Assembly: GCA_045655325.1 (NCBI GenBank)
Contig: JAZOOY010000056.1
Location: 28,684 to 92,683, forward strand
Origin: UBA1738 sp045655325
GTDB taxonomy: Bacteria; Bacillota; Clostridia; UBA1381
Length of the DNA stretch: 64,000 nucleotides
Reading direction: 5' to 3'
The notes beneath the pieces were generated by a model that saw nothing but the letters and a program-made list of their open reading frames with translations, was not told where the DNA came from and did no database searches. A program made the translations under genes and the position numbers. Positions 34,839 to 42,635 of this stretch are shown here, in pieces; the first letter of the stretch is position 1, and the number at the start of each line of letters is the position of its first letter.

Positions 34839-35091
34839 TTCAAAATCCTCCTTTATAAATACGCATTTTTGTAAAATGTTATTTTCTTTTATAAGCAGTT
34901 ATCATTGATTATAAATCCTATTTTTTATTTTCTTTACTTAGCTTTTCTTAGCTTATATAGCTTATATTACAGTCATTGCATAAGGTTACCAAATATCATT
35001 ATTAATTAATTGTTATACAAATTTTAAATTATAAATTTGAATTTTGCCAAAGTGTGAGTATATATTATAATCCTGATAATACATTTCGGAG
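34839..35091. other. Divergent AT-rich intergenic region, possible origin or control region
   Basis: This gap lies between the leftward possible initiator gene and the rightward operon. It is strongly AT-rich, with short direct repeats (TTAGCTT-type units in CTTAGCTTTTCTTAGC, then TATAGCTTATAT) near 34936-34970 and a CAAATTT/AAATTTG pair near 35016-35039. No coding frame is visible. A replication origin with iterons is possible but unproven. Confidence 0.4.
35044..35071 (+). promoter_or_regulatory. Promoter of the DUF960-amidoligase operon
   Basis: Plus strand TTGCCA (35044-35049), 16-bp spacer, TATAAT (35066-35071), 17 bp before the GGAGG of the DUF960 gene. Confidence 0.6.
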
Positions 35092-35100
35092 GTGATTCTT

Positions 35101-35388
35101 ATATTTAACAACAAACGATTTATAACCCGTGGCATAAGTGATAACATACCACCGCTCCTGCAAGTTTTCATGTGGGAGTGTGTTGAAAATATGCCACACC
35201 CAAAAGACTACTTGCAAGTTTTTGAACTTGCAAAGGAAAACGATAAAATCAAAATTACACACAGCCAGGAACAGCCTGAATACAAAGCGGAGTATCTGAT
35301 AGAAACAGATGCTCCTTTTTATGTGGGCAAAATTTTTGTGATAGACGACGAAACTCACACCACCATGCTTCTGGCAGAAGAATACTAA
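35101..35388 (+). CDS. DUF960 protein with an apparent ATA start codon
   Basis: A 95-residue protein of the DUF960 family: FNNKRFITRGISDNIPP, PKDYLQVFELAKEN, IVIDDETHTTMLLAEEY-type end (here IFVIDDETHTTMLLAEEY). The family's function is unknown; it is frequent on mobile elements. Family members normally begin MF. Here the matching codon is ATA at 35101, placed 8 bases after GGAGG, and no ATG is available. A GTG at 35092 would overlap the ribosome site. ATA initiation is therefore the best reading. It heads the operon with the amidoligase and amidotransferase genes. Confidence 0.75.
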   Translation: MFNNKRFITRGISDNIPPLLQVFMWECVENMPHPKDYLQVFELAKENDKIKITHSQEQPEYKAEYLIETDAPFYVGKIFVIDDETHTTMLLAEEY

Positions 35389-35404
35389 AAAAGGAGAAAT
35401 TTAA

Positions 35405-36517
35405 ATGAAAGAAAATAAGATTATATGCTCACATTGCGGGGCAGTTTTGACAGAGGATACGGCTACTATTTTTGGCGGACAAGCCATGTGTGAAACCTGC
35501 CTTGGCATCTGGACTTCCGTTTGCGAGGAATGCGGAATAAGAATTTGGAACGACTCCGCAGAAGGCGATGACAACCACATCCTCTGTTCCCATTGTTATG
35601 ACTACTATTACACCCATTGCGAACGCTGTGGCAGGCTGATTCACAACGATGATGCAAACTATGTATACGATGACGACGATACGCCATACTGCCTATCCTG
35701 TTTCCAAGAACAGGAAATAAACCCCATTAAATCTTACAACTATAAACCCGCTCCAACATTTTACGGATCAGGCGATTTATATATGGGTGTAGAGCTTGAG
35801 CTCGATAAGGGCGGAGATAATCACGACAACGCAGAACTCATTCTGAATGTAGCTAACAAGGATGAATTAAGGCTTTACGCCAAACACGACGGCAGTATAG
35901 ATTATGGTTTTGAACTGGTCAGCCATCCCATGACCCTTGACTACCATCTTAATAACATGAGCTGGAAAGCGGTGTTTGAACGAGCACTTGACCTTGGTTA
36001 TCGTTCACACGAGACTCACACCTGTGGTCTGCACGTCCATGTGAACCGCTCCGCATTCGGCGAGGACTACGAAACCCAAGAAGAAGCCATCGGTAGGGTT
36101 GTATACTTTGTTGAAAACCATTGGAATGAACTGTTAAAATTCAGCCGAAGAACAGAGGCCAGCATAAATAGGTGGGCTAGCAGATACGGTATATCCACGA
36201 CAGCAAAAGACACATACAAAAACGCCAAGGATAGAGGCTTGGGTAGATATGTTGCGGTAAATCTTACAAACCGTAACACCATTGAGTTTCGTATATTCCG
36301 TGGCACACTCAACTACAAGACCTTTGTTGCTACTCTTCGGCTGGTTGAAGAGATTTGTCGCTGTGCGATAAATATGACCGACAAGCAAATGGAAAGTATG
36401 TCCTGGTGCGATTTTGTGTCTAGAATACAACCAAATAAGGCGGAACTTATTGAATACCTAAAAATAAGAAGGCTCTATGTTAATGAGCCAGTAATGGAAG
36501 GAGTTGAGCTATTATAA
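35405..36517 (+). CDS. Amidoligase-family protein with N-terminal zinc-binding repeats
   Basis: A 370-residue protein. Residues 8-100 hold repeated Cys-x-x-Cys knuckles (CSHC, CETC, CEEC, CSHC, CERC, CLSC), like a LIM or treble-clef array. Residues 125-340 are an amidoligase domain of the COOH-NH2 ligase superfamily: MGVELELDKGG, KHDGSIDYGFELVSHPM, TCGLHVHVNRS and NTIEFRIFRGTLN are the metal- and substrate-binding strands. These enzymes are predicted to join carboxyl and amino groups on peptides or proteins. Its stop overlaps the ATG of the class II amidotransferase (TAATG). Confidence 0.85.
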   Translation: MKENKIICSHCGAVLTEDTATIFGGQAMCETCLGIWTSVCEECGIRIWNDSAEGDDNHILCSHCYDYYYTHCERCGRLIHNDDANYVYDDDDTPYCLSCFQEQEINPIKSYNYKPAPTFYGSGDLYMGVELELDKGGDNHDNAELILNVANKDELRLYAKHDGSIDYGFELVSHPMTLDYHLNNMSWKAVFERALDLGYRSHETHTCGLHVHVNRSAFGEDYETQEEAIGRVVYFVENHWNELLKFSRRTEASINRWASRYGISTTAKDTYKNAKDRGLGRYVAVNLTNRNTIEFRIFRGTLNYKTFVATLRLVEEICRCAINMTDKQMESMSWCDFVSRIQPNKAELIEYLKIRRLYVNEPVMEGVELL

Positions 36518-37473
36518 TGTGTGGACTTTACGGTTTTAGCCGTTACGGCGATAAAATAAAAAACTTGGCGGATTTAACAAACTCACTTTCCGTGCAATCA
36601 GCTATCAGAGGAACTGATGCCACAGGCGTTGCTTTCTGTGATACATCAGGGTTTACTATTTTAAAAGAAAGCAAATCTGCCTATAATTTAGAATTTAAGC
36701 ATTCTGACAATATAGTGAGCTTAACTGGTCACACCCGCCATAGCACTCAAGGTTCTGAAAAATTTAATAAGAATAATCACCCGTTTCCAGGGAGATGTAT
36801 AGATTCAAGATTCGCACTATCTCATAACGGAGTGCTGAACAATGACAAAGGGCTTCGCAAGCGGTTTAATTTGCCTCAAACAAAAATAGAAACTGACAGC
36901 TATGTAGCGGTCCAGCTCATTGAAAGTAAGATGTTCCTGAACTTTGACAGCATTAAGTTCATGGCAGAACAAACTGAAGGAAGCTTTTCCTATTCCATCC
37001 TTGATGACGAGAATAACATATGGCTTGTTAAAGGTGATAGTCCAATCTCAATTCTACATTTCCCAAAGCTGAAAATTTATGTCTACGCCTCAACTGACGA
37101 AATATTATACCGTGCCCTTGTGGATTATTCGCCATTATTTTCAGCGTTAAAAAAAGGCGAATTTGAGGCGGTAGACATATCTGAGGGCGAGATCTTGAAG
37201 ATCAGGCCTGACGGGGTTATAGAACGTGGCAAGTTTGAATACAGCTACTTTGGTGGTAAGAAATGGTGGGATTATGGTTCGTTTTCACCCATAGGCTTTT
37301 GCGAGGATGACAGTATTTCAAGATACAACTACATAGAAGATTTAAAGGCAGTTGCTACCTATCAGGGATTCTTGCCCGATGATGTGGATGAACTCATAAA
37401 CGCCGGGTTTACTTTGGACGAGATAGAAGAATACATATACTGTAGTTGTGGGGGTGAGACATGGACAAGGTAA
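36517..37473 (+). CDS. Class II glutamine amidotransferase
   Basis: A 318-residue protein with the N-terminal nucleophile Cys2 (MCGLYGFSRYG) exposed after methionine removal, followed by AIRGTDATGVAF, GHTRHSTQGS, and ALSHNGVLNN, the glutamine-binding Arg and Asn-Gly residues of class II amidotransferases. No synthetase domain follows, so it must deliver ammonia to a partner, most simply the amidoligase whose gene overlaps by one base. The C-terminal 60 residues are acidic (PDDVDELINAGFTLDEIEEYI). Such pairs are known from phage and mobile elements; the target is unknown. Confidence 0.88.
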   Translation: MCGLYGFSRYGDKIKNLADLTNSLSVQSAIRGTDATGVAFCDTSGFTILKESKSAYNLEFKHSDNIVSLTGHTRHSTQGSEKFNKNNHPFPGRCIDSRFALSHNGVLNNDKGLRKRFNLPQTKIETDSYVAVQLIESKMFLNFDSIKFMAEQTEGSFSYSILDDENNIWLVKGDSPISILHFPKLKIYVYASTDEILYRALVDYSPLFSALKKGEFEAVDISEGEILKIRPDGVIERGKFEYSYFGGKKWWDYGSFSPIGFCEDDSISRYNYIEDLKAVATYQGFLPDDVDELINAGFTLDEIEEYIYCSCGGETWTR

Positions 37474-37559
37474 AGAAGATTTTTCGGATTATGTTTATTG
37501 CCTTGATTGAACTTTTGGTTGAATCATGGACCTGCCGAAGCAATGATAACAGTAGCTGA
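37461..37559 (+). CDS. Putative 32-residue peptide overlapping the amidotransferase gene
   Basis: ATG at 37461 follows GGGGGTGAGAC and overlaps the end of the amidotransferase gene by 13 bp in another frame. The peptide reads MDKVKKIFRIMFIALIELLV followed by ESWTCRSNDNSS: a basic N-terminus, one hydrophobic helix and a polar tail with a single Cys. It could be a small membrane peptide or a substrate of the amidoligase pair. The evidence is position and ribosome site only. Confidence 0.4.
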   Translation: MDKVKKIFRIMFIALIELLVESWTCRSNDNSS

Positions 37560-37579
37560 TGTGTCAGGGCCACTCTTGT

Positions 37580-37607
37580 TTGATAATTTTTATAACATTA
37601 TTATAAT
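37580..37607 (+). promoter_or_regulatory. Promoter of the 37635-37937 gene
   Basis: TTGATA (37580-37585), 16-bp spacer, TATAAT (37602-37607), followed by GAGGAG and the ATG at 37635. Confidence 0.55.
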
Positions 37608-37634
37608 AAAATAGTTACGAGAGGAGTCCTCACA

Positions 37635-37937
37635 ATGAAAGATAACAGATTTGACAATATTGTTTTCCCTACAGAACTACTATCATCAGAATTTGGCCAC
37701 ATTGTATTGCATACAGCAAATCAGGAATATTCTGAAGCATTACAAATACTTGACAACTACATCGAGCAGGTAGATGATGCTGACTGCAAAAGTATAGCAG
37801 CTTTGATGACCTTACAAATATTAGCTCTGGCAGGATACAAAGAAATCTCATCAGTTTTGCTGAAGGCTATGTTAAAGAGTTTTAAAACACACAGCCAAGC
37901 AGAAAACTTATGCATTAGAACAATTAATAACTTATAA
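37635..37937 (+). CDS. Hypothetical 100-residue helical protein
   Basis: A small, soluble, helical protein (FGHIVLHTANQEYSEALQIL, QILALAGYKEISSVLLKAML) with a TPR-like feel but too short for certainty. It starts with ATG behind GAGGAG, has its own promoter and is closed by the strong terminator at 37950-37983. It stands between the amidotransferase cassette and the resolvase. No family recognised. Confidence 0.65.
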   Translation: MKDNRFDNIVFPTELLSSEFGHIVLHTANQEYSEALQILDNYIEQVDDADCKSIAALMTLQILALAGYKEISSVLLKAMLKSFKTHSQAENLCIRTINNL

Positions 37938-37949
37938 CAGAATAAAGCA

Positions 37950-37983
37950 ATACCTGACAGGCTTCTGCCTGTCAGGTATTTTA
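37950..37983 (+). terminator. Strong intrinsic terminator
   Basis: A 13-bp perfect stem (ATACCTGACAGGC and complement, loop TTCT, 37950-37979) is followed by TTTTAT. It ends the upstream gene and isolates the adjoining res site. Confidence 0.9.
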
Positions 37984-38106
37984 TGTCCTTAAAGGTGTAC
38001 CTTTTAGGACACCTCAAAATGATACCAAAAACAACAGAAATTGTGTCATTAAAGGTTTAAAAGCCATTTAGGGACATGTCCCGAAATCGTTTGACCTTTA
38101 GTGACA
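37984..38106 (+). promoter_or_regulatory. Three-subsite res recombination site of the resolvase
   Basis: Three inverted-repeat subsites, each bounded by TGTC and GACA: site I 37984-38011 (28 bp, 13-bp arms TGTCCTTAAAGGT with one mismatch), site II 38044-38076 (33 bp) and site III 38077-38106 (30 bp). All six half-sites fit TGTC(C/A)nnnAA. The 28-bp and longer second subsite recall Tn3-family res. Centres are about 62 and 31 bp apart, near whole helical turns. The site lies immediately upstream of the resolvase gene, as expected for autoregulation. Confidence 0.8.
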
Positions 38107-38133
38107 CTTTGTTTTATACAGGAGGTGATTTTC

Positions 38134-38739
38134 ATCGATAACAGAACTTACTATTATGCTCGCGTAAGTGCCAAGGACCAGAGATTAACTCGCCAAATTG
38201 AAGCATTTAAAAACTTAGGTGCTACAGAAAGAGATATTATATGTGATAAAGAATCTGGCAAAGACTTAAACCGTACTGGTTATACCGCTCTGAAAACCAC
38301 TTTGCTACGCAATGGTGATACACTAATTATAAAATCCCTTGATCGCCTTTCTCGAAGCAAAACAGACATACGAAATGAACTCCAATATTTTAAAGATAAC
38401 AATATCAGATTAAAGGTCATAGATTTACCTACTACAATGATGGATTTACCAAAAGGACAAGAATGGGTGTTTGAAATGGTTAATAATATCTTAATTGAGG
38501 TATTAGGGACTATTGCTGAGCAGGAAAGACAGACAATTAGGATTAGACAACTAGAAGGTATTGATAGTGCCCGCAAGTTAGGAGTTCATTTAGGACGTAA
38601 AGCGACGCAAAAGCCAGATAACTGGAATGATGTTTATTCAGAATGGATAAACAAACATATTACCGCCAGACAGGCCATGTCATTGCTTGGAGTAAATAAA
38701 AACCTGTTTTATAAATGGGTCAAAGAAGAGTCATCATAA
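38134..38739 (+). CDS. Serine resolvase with an apparent ATC start codon
   Basis: A 201-residue small serine recombinase. YYYARVSAKDQ carries the catalytic Ser (residue 12), with DRLSRS and EQERQTIRIRQLEGI marking the catalytic domain and E helix, and an HTH near the C-terminus (ITARQAMSLLGVNKNLFYKWV). Homologues start just before NRTYYYARVS; here that codon is ATC at 38134, 8 bases after GGAGG. GTG at 38125 overlaps the ribosome site. With the adjoining res site it probably resolves dimers or cointegrates of the element. Confidence 0.88.
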   Translation: MDNRTYYYARVSAKDQRLTRQIEAFKNLGATERDIICDKESGKDLNRTGYTALKTTLLRNGDTLIIKSLDRLSRSKTDIRNELQYFKDNNIRLKVIDLPTTMMDLPKGQEWVFEMVNNILIEVLGTIAEQERQTIRIRQLEGIDSARKLGVHLGRKATQKPDNWNDVYSEWINKHITARQAMSLLGVNKNLFYKWVKEESS

Positions 38740-38744
38740 GTAAA

Positions 38745-38773
38745 TTGATTTTTTTGTTTCTGTTTGGTATAAT
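38745..38773 (+). promoter_or_regulatory. Promoter of the 38796-39953 gene
   Basis: TTGATT (38745-38750), 17-bp spacer, TATAAT (38768-38773), with an AGGTGGTGAT ribosome site before the ATG at 38796. Confidence 0.65.
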
Positions 38774-38795
38774 GATATAGTTAGGTGGTGATTTC

Positions 38796-39953
38796 ATGGA
38801 AAATAGAAACATTTTGGATATTACTAAAAGTAGCGATGATAACTTTAACAGCATTCTCGATGCCGTAAGTACTGCGCTGGATGTAGCTCTCACACCTTTC
38901 CTTCAGCTCGCTGGTGTTGATACCCCAAAAGAATTTATGCAATTTATGCGATACGACTATGATTCATTTTATGCTACAATAGTAGGCAATCTTCTCACTT
39001 CGCTTAGCATGTCCTATGATAATAAACTTCCTCAAAAAAAAATAGTGGAGCGTATGTCCAGCATTGATACAGGAGAGTTTTACGATGATGAAAGAAACCG
39101 CAAGCGTGTAAAGAGAATCAAAAAAAAATTTAACGAAAGAAGCAACGCTCACGCTACATACCTACATACACCAGAGTATGCTCCCAGAATGTTAGTCACA
39201 CATGCACTATGGTATGATTTAATATCAGAATTCCCTATTATAAAAAAATTTTTACATGAAGATAATCCTATAATAACTAAAAATTTTTTTGACGAATTAG
39301 CTTTAGTATATAATGAAATAAATACGCACAGTGGCTATGATCGTTTTTTTCTTTTGCATAAGCTTGAAGCAAGCTCGGCACTTGAACTGTTTTACAAACT
39401 TTTAATGTTAATAAAAAAAGAGAAACGAAGCAAAAAACTTTCTGACAAAGCTGTCAAGCAAATGATCAATGGAATTATTGACCTTTATATTTTTCCACTT
39501 AATCAGCTCGAACTACTGCTCGAACTTCCGTCATATGGCTTTAAAATACCGAAAGTATTCCAAGAGGTGGCCGAGATAAGTCCTCTAGAAAGAACCACAA
39601 ACAGTATCGTTTTCAACATTGACAGCTTAATTGATTACTATTTTGAACAGCCTTCAATTGTTACTGATTTTCTTCATTTATTAAATTTCATTCACAATGC
39701 TGTAGTTTTCCATCTAAGCACCCGCATAGAAAACGAACTGTGCTCAATTACCCCAGAAAATGGATTTGAATTTATAGATGGTATTAAGCACTGTTTCTCT
39801 GCAACAACTTTCTTCGATGACTTTCTTGACTCAAAGGTTAAAATTAACCTGGAAAAAGACTGCAGTAGCGACATTACCTTTACCCAATTTAAGTTACTTT
39901 ATAATATTAAAACCGAGAAACAAAAAGAAAATAACCAAAGAACTTCGAATTAA
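38796..39953 (+). CDS. Hypothetical protein of the mobile element
   Basis: A 385-residue protein I do not recognise. It is Lys/Leu-rich and mainly helical, with a basic stretch (DDERNRKRVKRIKKKFNE near residues 93-110) that could bind nucleic acid, and no membrane segment. It has its own promoter and a terminator hairpin that overlaps its stop codon, so it is a single-gene unit between the resolvase and the ATPase gene. A replication or maintenance role is possible from context only. Confidence 0.7.
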   Translation: MENRNILDITKSSDDNFNSILDAVSTALDVALTPFLQLAGVDTPKEFMQFMRYDYDSFYATIVGNLLTSLSMSYDNKLPQKKIVERMSSIDTGEFYDDERNRKRVKRIKKKFNERSNAHATYLHTPEYAPRMLVTHALWYDLISEFPIIKKFLHEDNPIITKNFFDELALVYNEINTHSGYDRFFLLHKLEASSALELFYKLLMLIKKEKRSKKLSDKAVKQMINGIIDLYIFPLNQLELLLELPSYGFKIPKVFQEVAEISPLERTTNSIVFNIDSLIDYYFEQPSIVTDFLHLLNFIHNAVVFHLSTRIENELCSITPENGFEFIDGIKHCFSATTFFDDFLDSKVKINLEKDCSSDITFTQFKLLYNIKTEKQKENNQRTSN

Positions 39954-39969
39954 ACGAAGTTCTTTTTTT
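39937..39969 (+). terminator. Intrinsic terminator with 11-bp stem
   Basis: AAAGAACTTCG and CGAAGTTCTTT (loop of 7) followed by a run of seven T. A second weaker stem (TTTTTGTC/GACAAAAA) lies near 39994-40012, upstream of the next promoter. Confidence 0.85.
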
Positions 39970-40002
39970 GTCTCCGCCGAGATTTACGGCGTTTTTTGTC
40001 CT

Positions 40003-40032
40003 TCGACAAAAAGTAACCTGCTCTGGTACAAT
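40003..40032 (+). promoter_or_regulatory. Promoter of the ATPase operon
   Basis: TCGACA (40003-40008), 18-bp spacer, TACAAT (40027-40032), about 50 bp before the ATG at 40084. A small hairpin (CAGAGA/TCTCTG, 40040-40058) lies in the leader. Confidence 0.5.
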
Positions 40033-40083
40033 GTAAGCACAGAGATCCTCAGTCTCTGAATATGCAAAAAGGAGGAACATAGT

Positions 40084-41787
40084 ATGCATGGTCCTAAATT
40101 TTCTGAGAACATCAATGTCCTCTTTGCTGAAAGGGCACCAGAGCTAAGATTTGATGAAGACGAAGTTCTACACGGCTTTATCATGGATGATTGTGACCAT
40201 ATAATAAATACTATTCCAATTTTGGAGTACGAAGAAAGATATTTGACAGCCACTGACTCTGAAAGCTACATATGTCTTTCTATATGCTCTTATGGGCGTT
40301 ACATGGAATCTGTTAAAATTAAATCAAGCACCCTATTTACGGAAAATGCTTTTGTTTCACGGTACGGCAACCAACCTTTCGCTACGTTTAATAAATCGTC
40401 ATGGGAAATTTTCTTTAAAACCATTAAGGTTATGTTGCCAGAGATTGAGCAACGAGTGGTGTATGGGTATTCAGGTTGGACCAAGAAGCTAGACAGCTAT
40501 TTGTTTGGTAATCTTATGATAGATGCTAATAACGCATTTTCTATCAAATCAACCTTGGTAAAAACAGATACAGTACTATCAAGAAAAAGCCCTACAGATG
40601 TGTGTAAGATTGTTGATACTATTGCTAAAAGCATTTCAGCAGAGCCACTTGTGGGTTATATCTTTCTTATGTATCTTCAGTTGGGCCATAGTAAACAAAG
40701 GTTCGTAATATTATATCATTTATGCCCAGAGTTTATTATAGGCATCAACGGCGAAACCGGAAGCTATAAGACAACCGTCTCAACTGCTTACTTTAACACA
40801 TATGATGGTTCTACGGCCTCGTTTGAAGACACGCTTGCTTCCATCCGCAGATCGTTTCAGTCAAACAAATCTGGCATCACTATCGTCGATGATTACAAGA
40901 TAAATTCAAAACAAAATGATGCCAAGTATGAGAAGATAGTGCGATTGGCCGGTGATATTAATACCACTGGTAAATATGTTGTCGGAAATAAGATCGTAGA
41001 TGAACTTATAACAGGAATGAGTGTAATTACAGGCGAGAAAAGGCCACAGCTACAGCAGTCATCCTATTCTCGTATTTTGTTTGTAGATGTAGGGCAATTT
41101 TTAATAAGTCAACCCTGGCTTACGGAATTACAACATCATAAGGCAGAAATAAACTCATTTGTAACACTGTTTATACAGTTCATTCTACAAAACCCAAGTT
41201 TTGACTCAGATTGTGTTGAACTTTTCAAAAAGTACCGTGACGAACTATTACACGATACAAGCTTTGCTGGAATGCATGGCCGTTACTACAGTATGTATGC
41301 ATGGTTTGCCGTGATGTGGGATGTATATGTAAAGTTTTCAAGCCGATACGGCGTAAATGTTGATTACGACTTCAAGACCAAAATCAAGCATTACATCCTA
41401 TCTCAGCACAACATGTATGACAACAATCCTATCAAGCTTTTCAAGACAGCTTATCTGGAGCTCGTAGACGCCAATGAAATCGTTGTTACTGACAAGGATG
41501 GCGTTGACAGTTTAAATTTTGATGTGCTTCAGCTTGATGATGTTCTTTTTCTGAAAAGCAATGGTGTCTACAAGAAAGTTTACAAATACTGGCAAGATAA
41601 AGGGATTGAGTTTCCTGTCAGTGAACGTAAGCTCAGAAAGCTTCTATATGAAGCTCAGATCCTAAAACCTAAAGACGGCAACTTGACCTATGAGCGCAAA
41701 ACTAGGGATAATCGGAGCTACAGCGGTTACTCTTTGTTCAAAAATTATTTTTATGATTATGGAGGAAAAGAAAATGATGAATTTTAA
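40084..41787 (+). CDS. P-loop ATPase, DUF927-like helicase of a mobile element
   Basis: A 567-residue ATPase. Walker A is GINGETGSYKTT (220-231) and Walker B ITIVDDY (264-270), followed by a GEKRPQLQQSSYSRILFVD segment with a likely arginine finger. This resembles the DUF927/phage-plasmid primase-helicase group that unwinds origins of mobile elements. The C-terminal 120 residues look like a winged-helix module (FPVSERKLRKLLYEAQIL). It begins with ATG behind GGAGG, and the next gene overlaps its end by 14 bp. It is the best candidate for the element's replicative helicase. Confidence 0.75.
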   Translation: MHGPKFSENINVLFAERAPELRFDEDEVLHGFIMDDCDHIINTIPILEYEERYLTATDSESYICLSICSYGRYMESVKIKSSTLFTENAFVSRYGNQPFATFNKSSWEIFFKTIKVMLPEIEQRVVYGYSGWTKKLDSYLFGNLMIDANNAFSIKSTLVKTDTVLSRKSPTDVCKIVDTIAKSISAEPLVGYIFLMYLQLGHSKQRFVILYHLCPEFIIGINGETGSYKTTVSTAYFNTYDGSTASFEDTLASIRRSFQSNKSGITIVDDYKINSKQNDAKYEKIVRLAGDINTTGKYVVGNKIVDELITGMSVITGEKRPQLQQSSYSRILFVDVGQFLISQPWLTELQHHKAEINSFVTLFIQFILQNPSFDSDCVELFKKYRDELLHDTSFAGMHGRYYSMYAWFAVMWDVYVKFSSRYGVNVDYDFKTKIKHYILSQHNMYDNNPIKLFKTAYLELVDANEIVVTDKDGVDSLNFDVLQLDDVLFLKSNGVYKKVYKYWQDKGIEFPVSERKLRKLLYEAQILKPKDGNLTYERKTRDNRSYSGYSLFKNYFYDYGGKENDEF

Positions 41788-42499
41788 GAATTATATTAAG
41801 GGGCTAAATATCCAAGAACCCTGCCTTACCTTTTTAAAGAGCGAGTTAGAAAACAACTATTCATTCGGTTTGGTGCGAGATCTATTCTCGCTACCCTGTA
41901 TGCAGTACGAGACAAGGCATAAATTGACTATGATTTTTGCCCTGCTCGAGGACAAGGAGATAAACGATACTATAATAAATTGGTTAACACAGATTTTAAA
42001 TAACATTACTGAAGATCCATGGTCTGACTATGAAGGACGCTTAAGTGACTATATTGAAAAGAATTACTTTATGCTCAGTCGCAGTCAGCTTATGTTACTC
42101 GCTAATACTGTTGAGGTAATGTACGCAAAAGGGTTCAACACTTTTAATCTTTTGAATCTTATTTATCAAAGGCTTTCTTTAAGCGATGTAGAGTTTAATC
42201 CCGACAGTGACGACAATGTAAGAATTAAGCTGGCAAAGATTGCATACAGAACATCTAGATTCAATATCAATGATAGCCTTGTTGCTATCAGCAGCTTAAA
42301 GCTACATCTAAAAGAATCAAGCCGTAAGCACCTTTTAGGGGTCCTAAACTACTATAAGGGATTATGTCTTGAAGCAGCTTCATGCTCACTTGATTTCAAG
42401 GATTCAAAGTACTATATCCTTAAATCCAAAAACAAGGGTTTTGCGCTAGCATCTATTTACCTTAACTATAGAGGAAATAACATCGAAACTTCGAAGTAA
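41774..42499 (+). CDS. Hypothetical helical protein coupled to the ATPase gene
   Basis: A 241-residue soluble helical protein, unrecognised. The start is the ATG at 41774, 8 bases after GGAGG, inside the last codons of the ATPase gene; a longer frame from 41690 lacks a ribosome site. It is Leu- and Ser-rich (LLNLIYQRLSLSDVEF) and lacks membrane segments. Its stop codon sits in the left arm of the large inverted repeat at 42483-42546. Tight coupling suggests a partner of the ATPase. Confidence 0.65.
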   Translation: MMNFKNYIKGLNIQEPCLTFLKSELENNYSFGLVRDLFSLPCMQYETRHKLTMIFALLEDKEINDTIINWLTQILNNITEDPWSDYEGRLSDYIEKNYFMLSRSQLMLLANTVEVMYAKGFNTFNLLNLIYQRLSLSDVEFNPDSDDNVRIKLAKIAYRTSRFNINDSLVAISSLKLHLKESSRKHLLGVLNYYKGLCLEAASCSLDFKDSKYYILKSKNKGFALASIYLNYRGNNIETSK

Positions 42500-42546
42500 T
42501 ACTGAAAGCTTAGTTAAATACTGGCTTTTCAGCCTCGAAGTTTCGA
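42483..42546 (+). repeat. Nested inverted repeat at the end of the gene
   Basis: Outer arms TCGAAACTTCGA (42483-42494) and TCGAAGTTTCGA (42535-42546) are perfect; an inner stem pairs CTGAAAGC (42502-42509) with GCTTTTCAG (42524-42532). A further CGAGAAA/TTTCTCG pair follows to about 42578. It could terminate transcription, expose a cruciform or serve as a nicking or binding site. Confidence 0.6.
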
Positions 42547-42635
42547 GAAATGTAAACCTTCAACTTCGATTTTCTCGAACTTTTGGTGATAGCGGATGCT
42601 CGCTACCGCCCGCCCAAACTAAGGAGGGATGTGAT

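Noticed and set aside
34839..34990. Iteron array of a defined replication origin
   Set aside because: The TTAGCTT-type repeats are short and irregular; they are mentioned only as a possibility.
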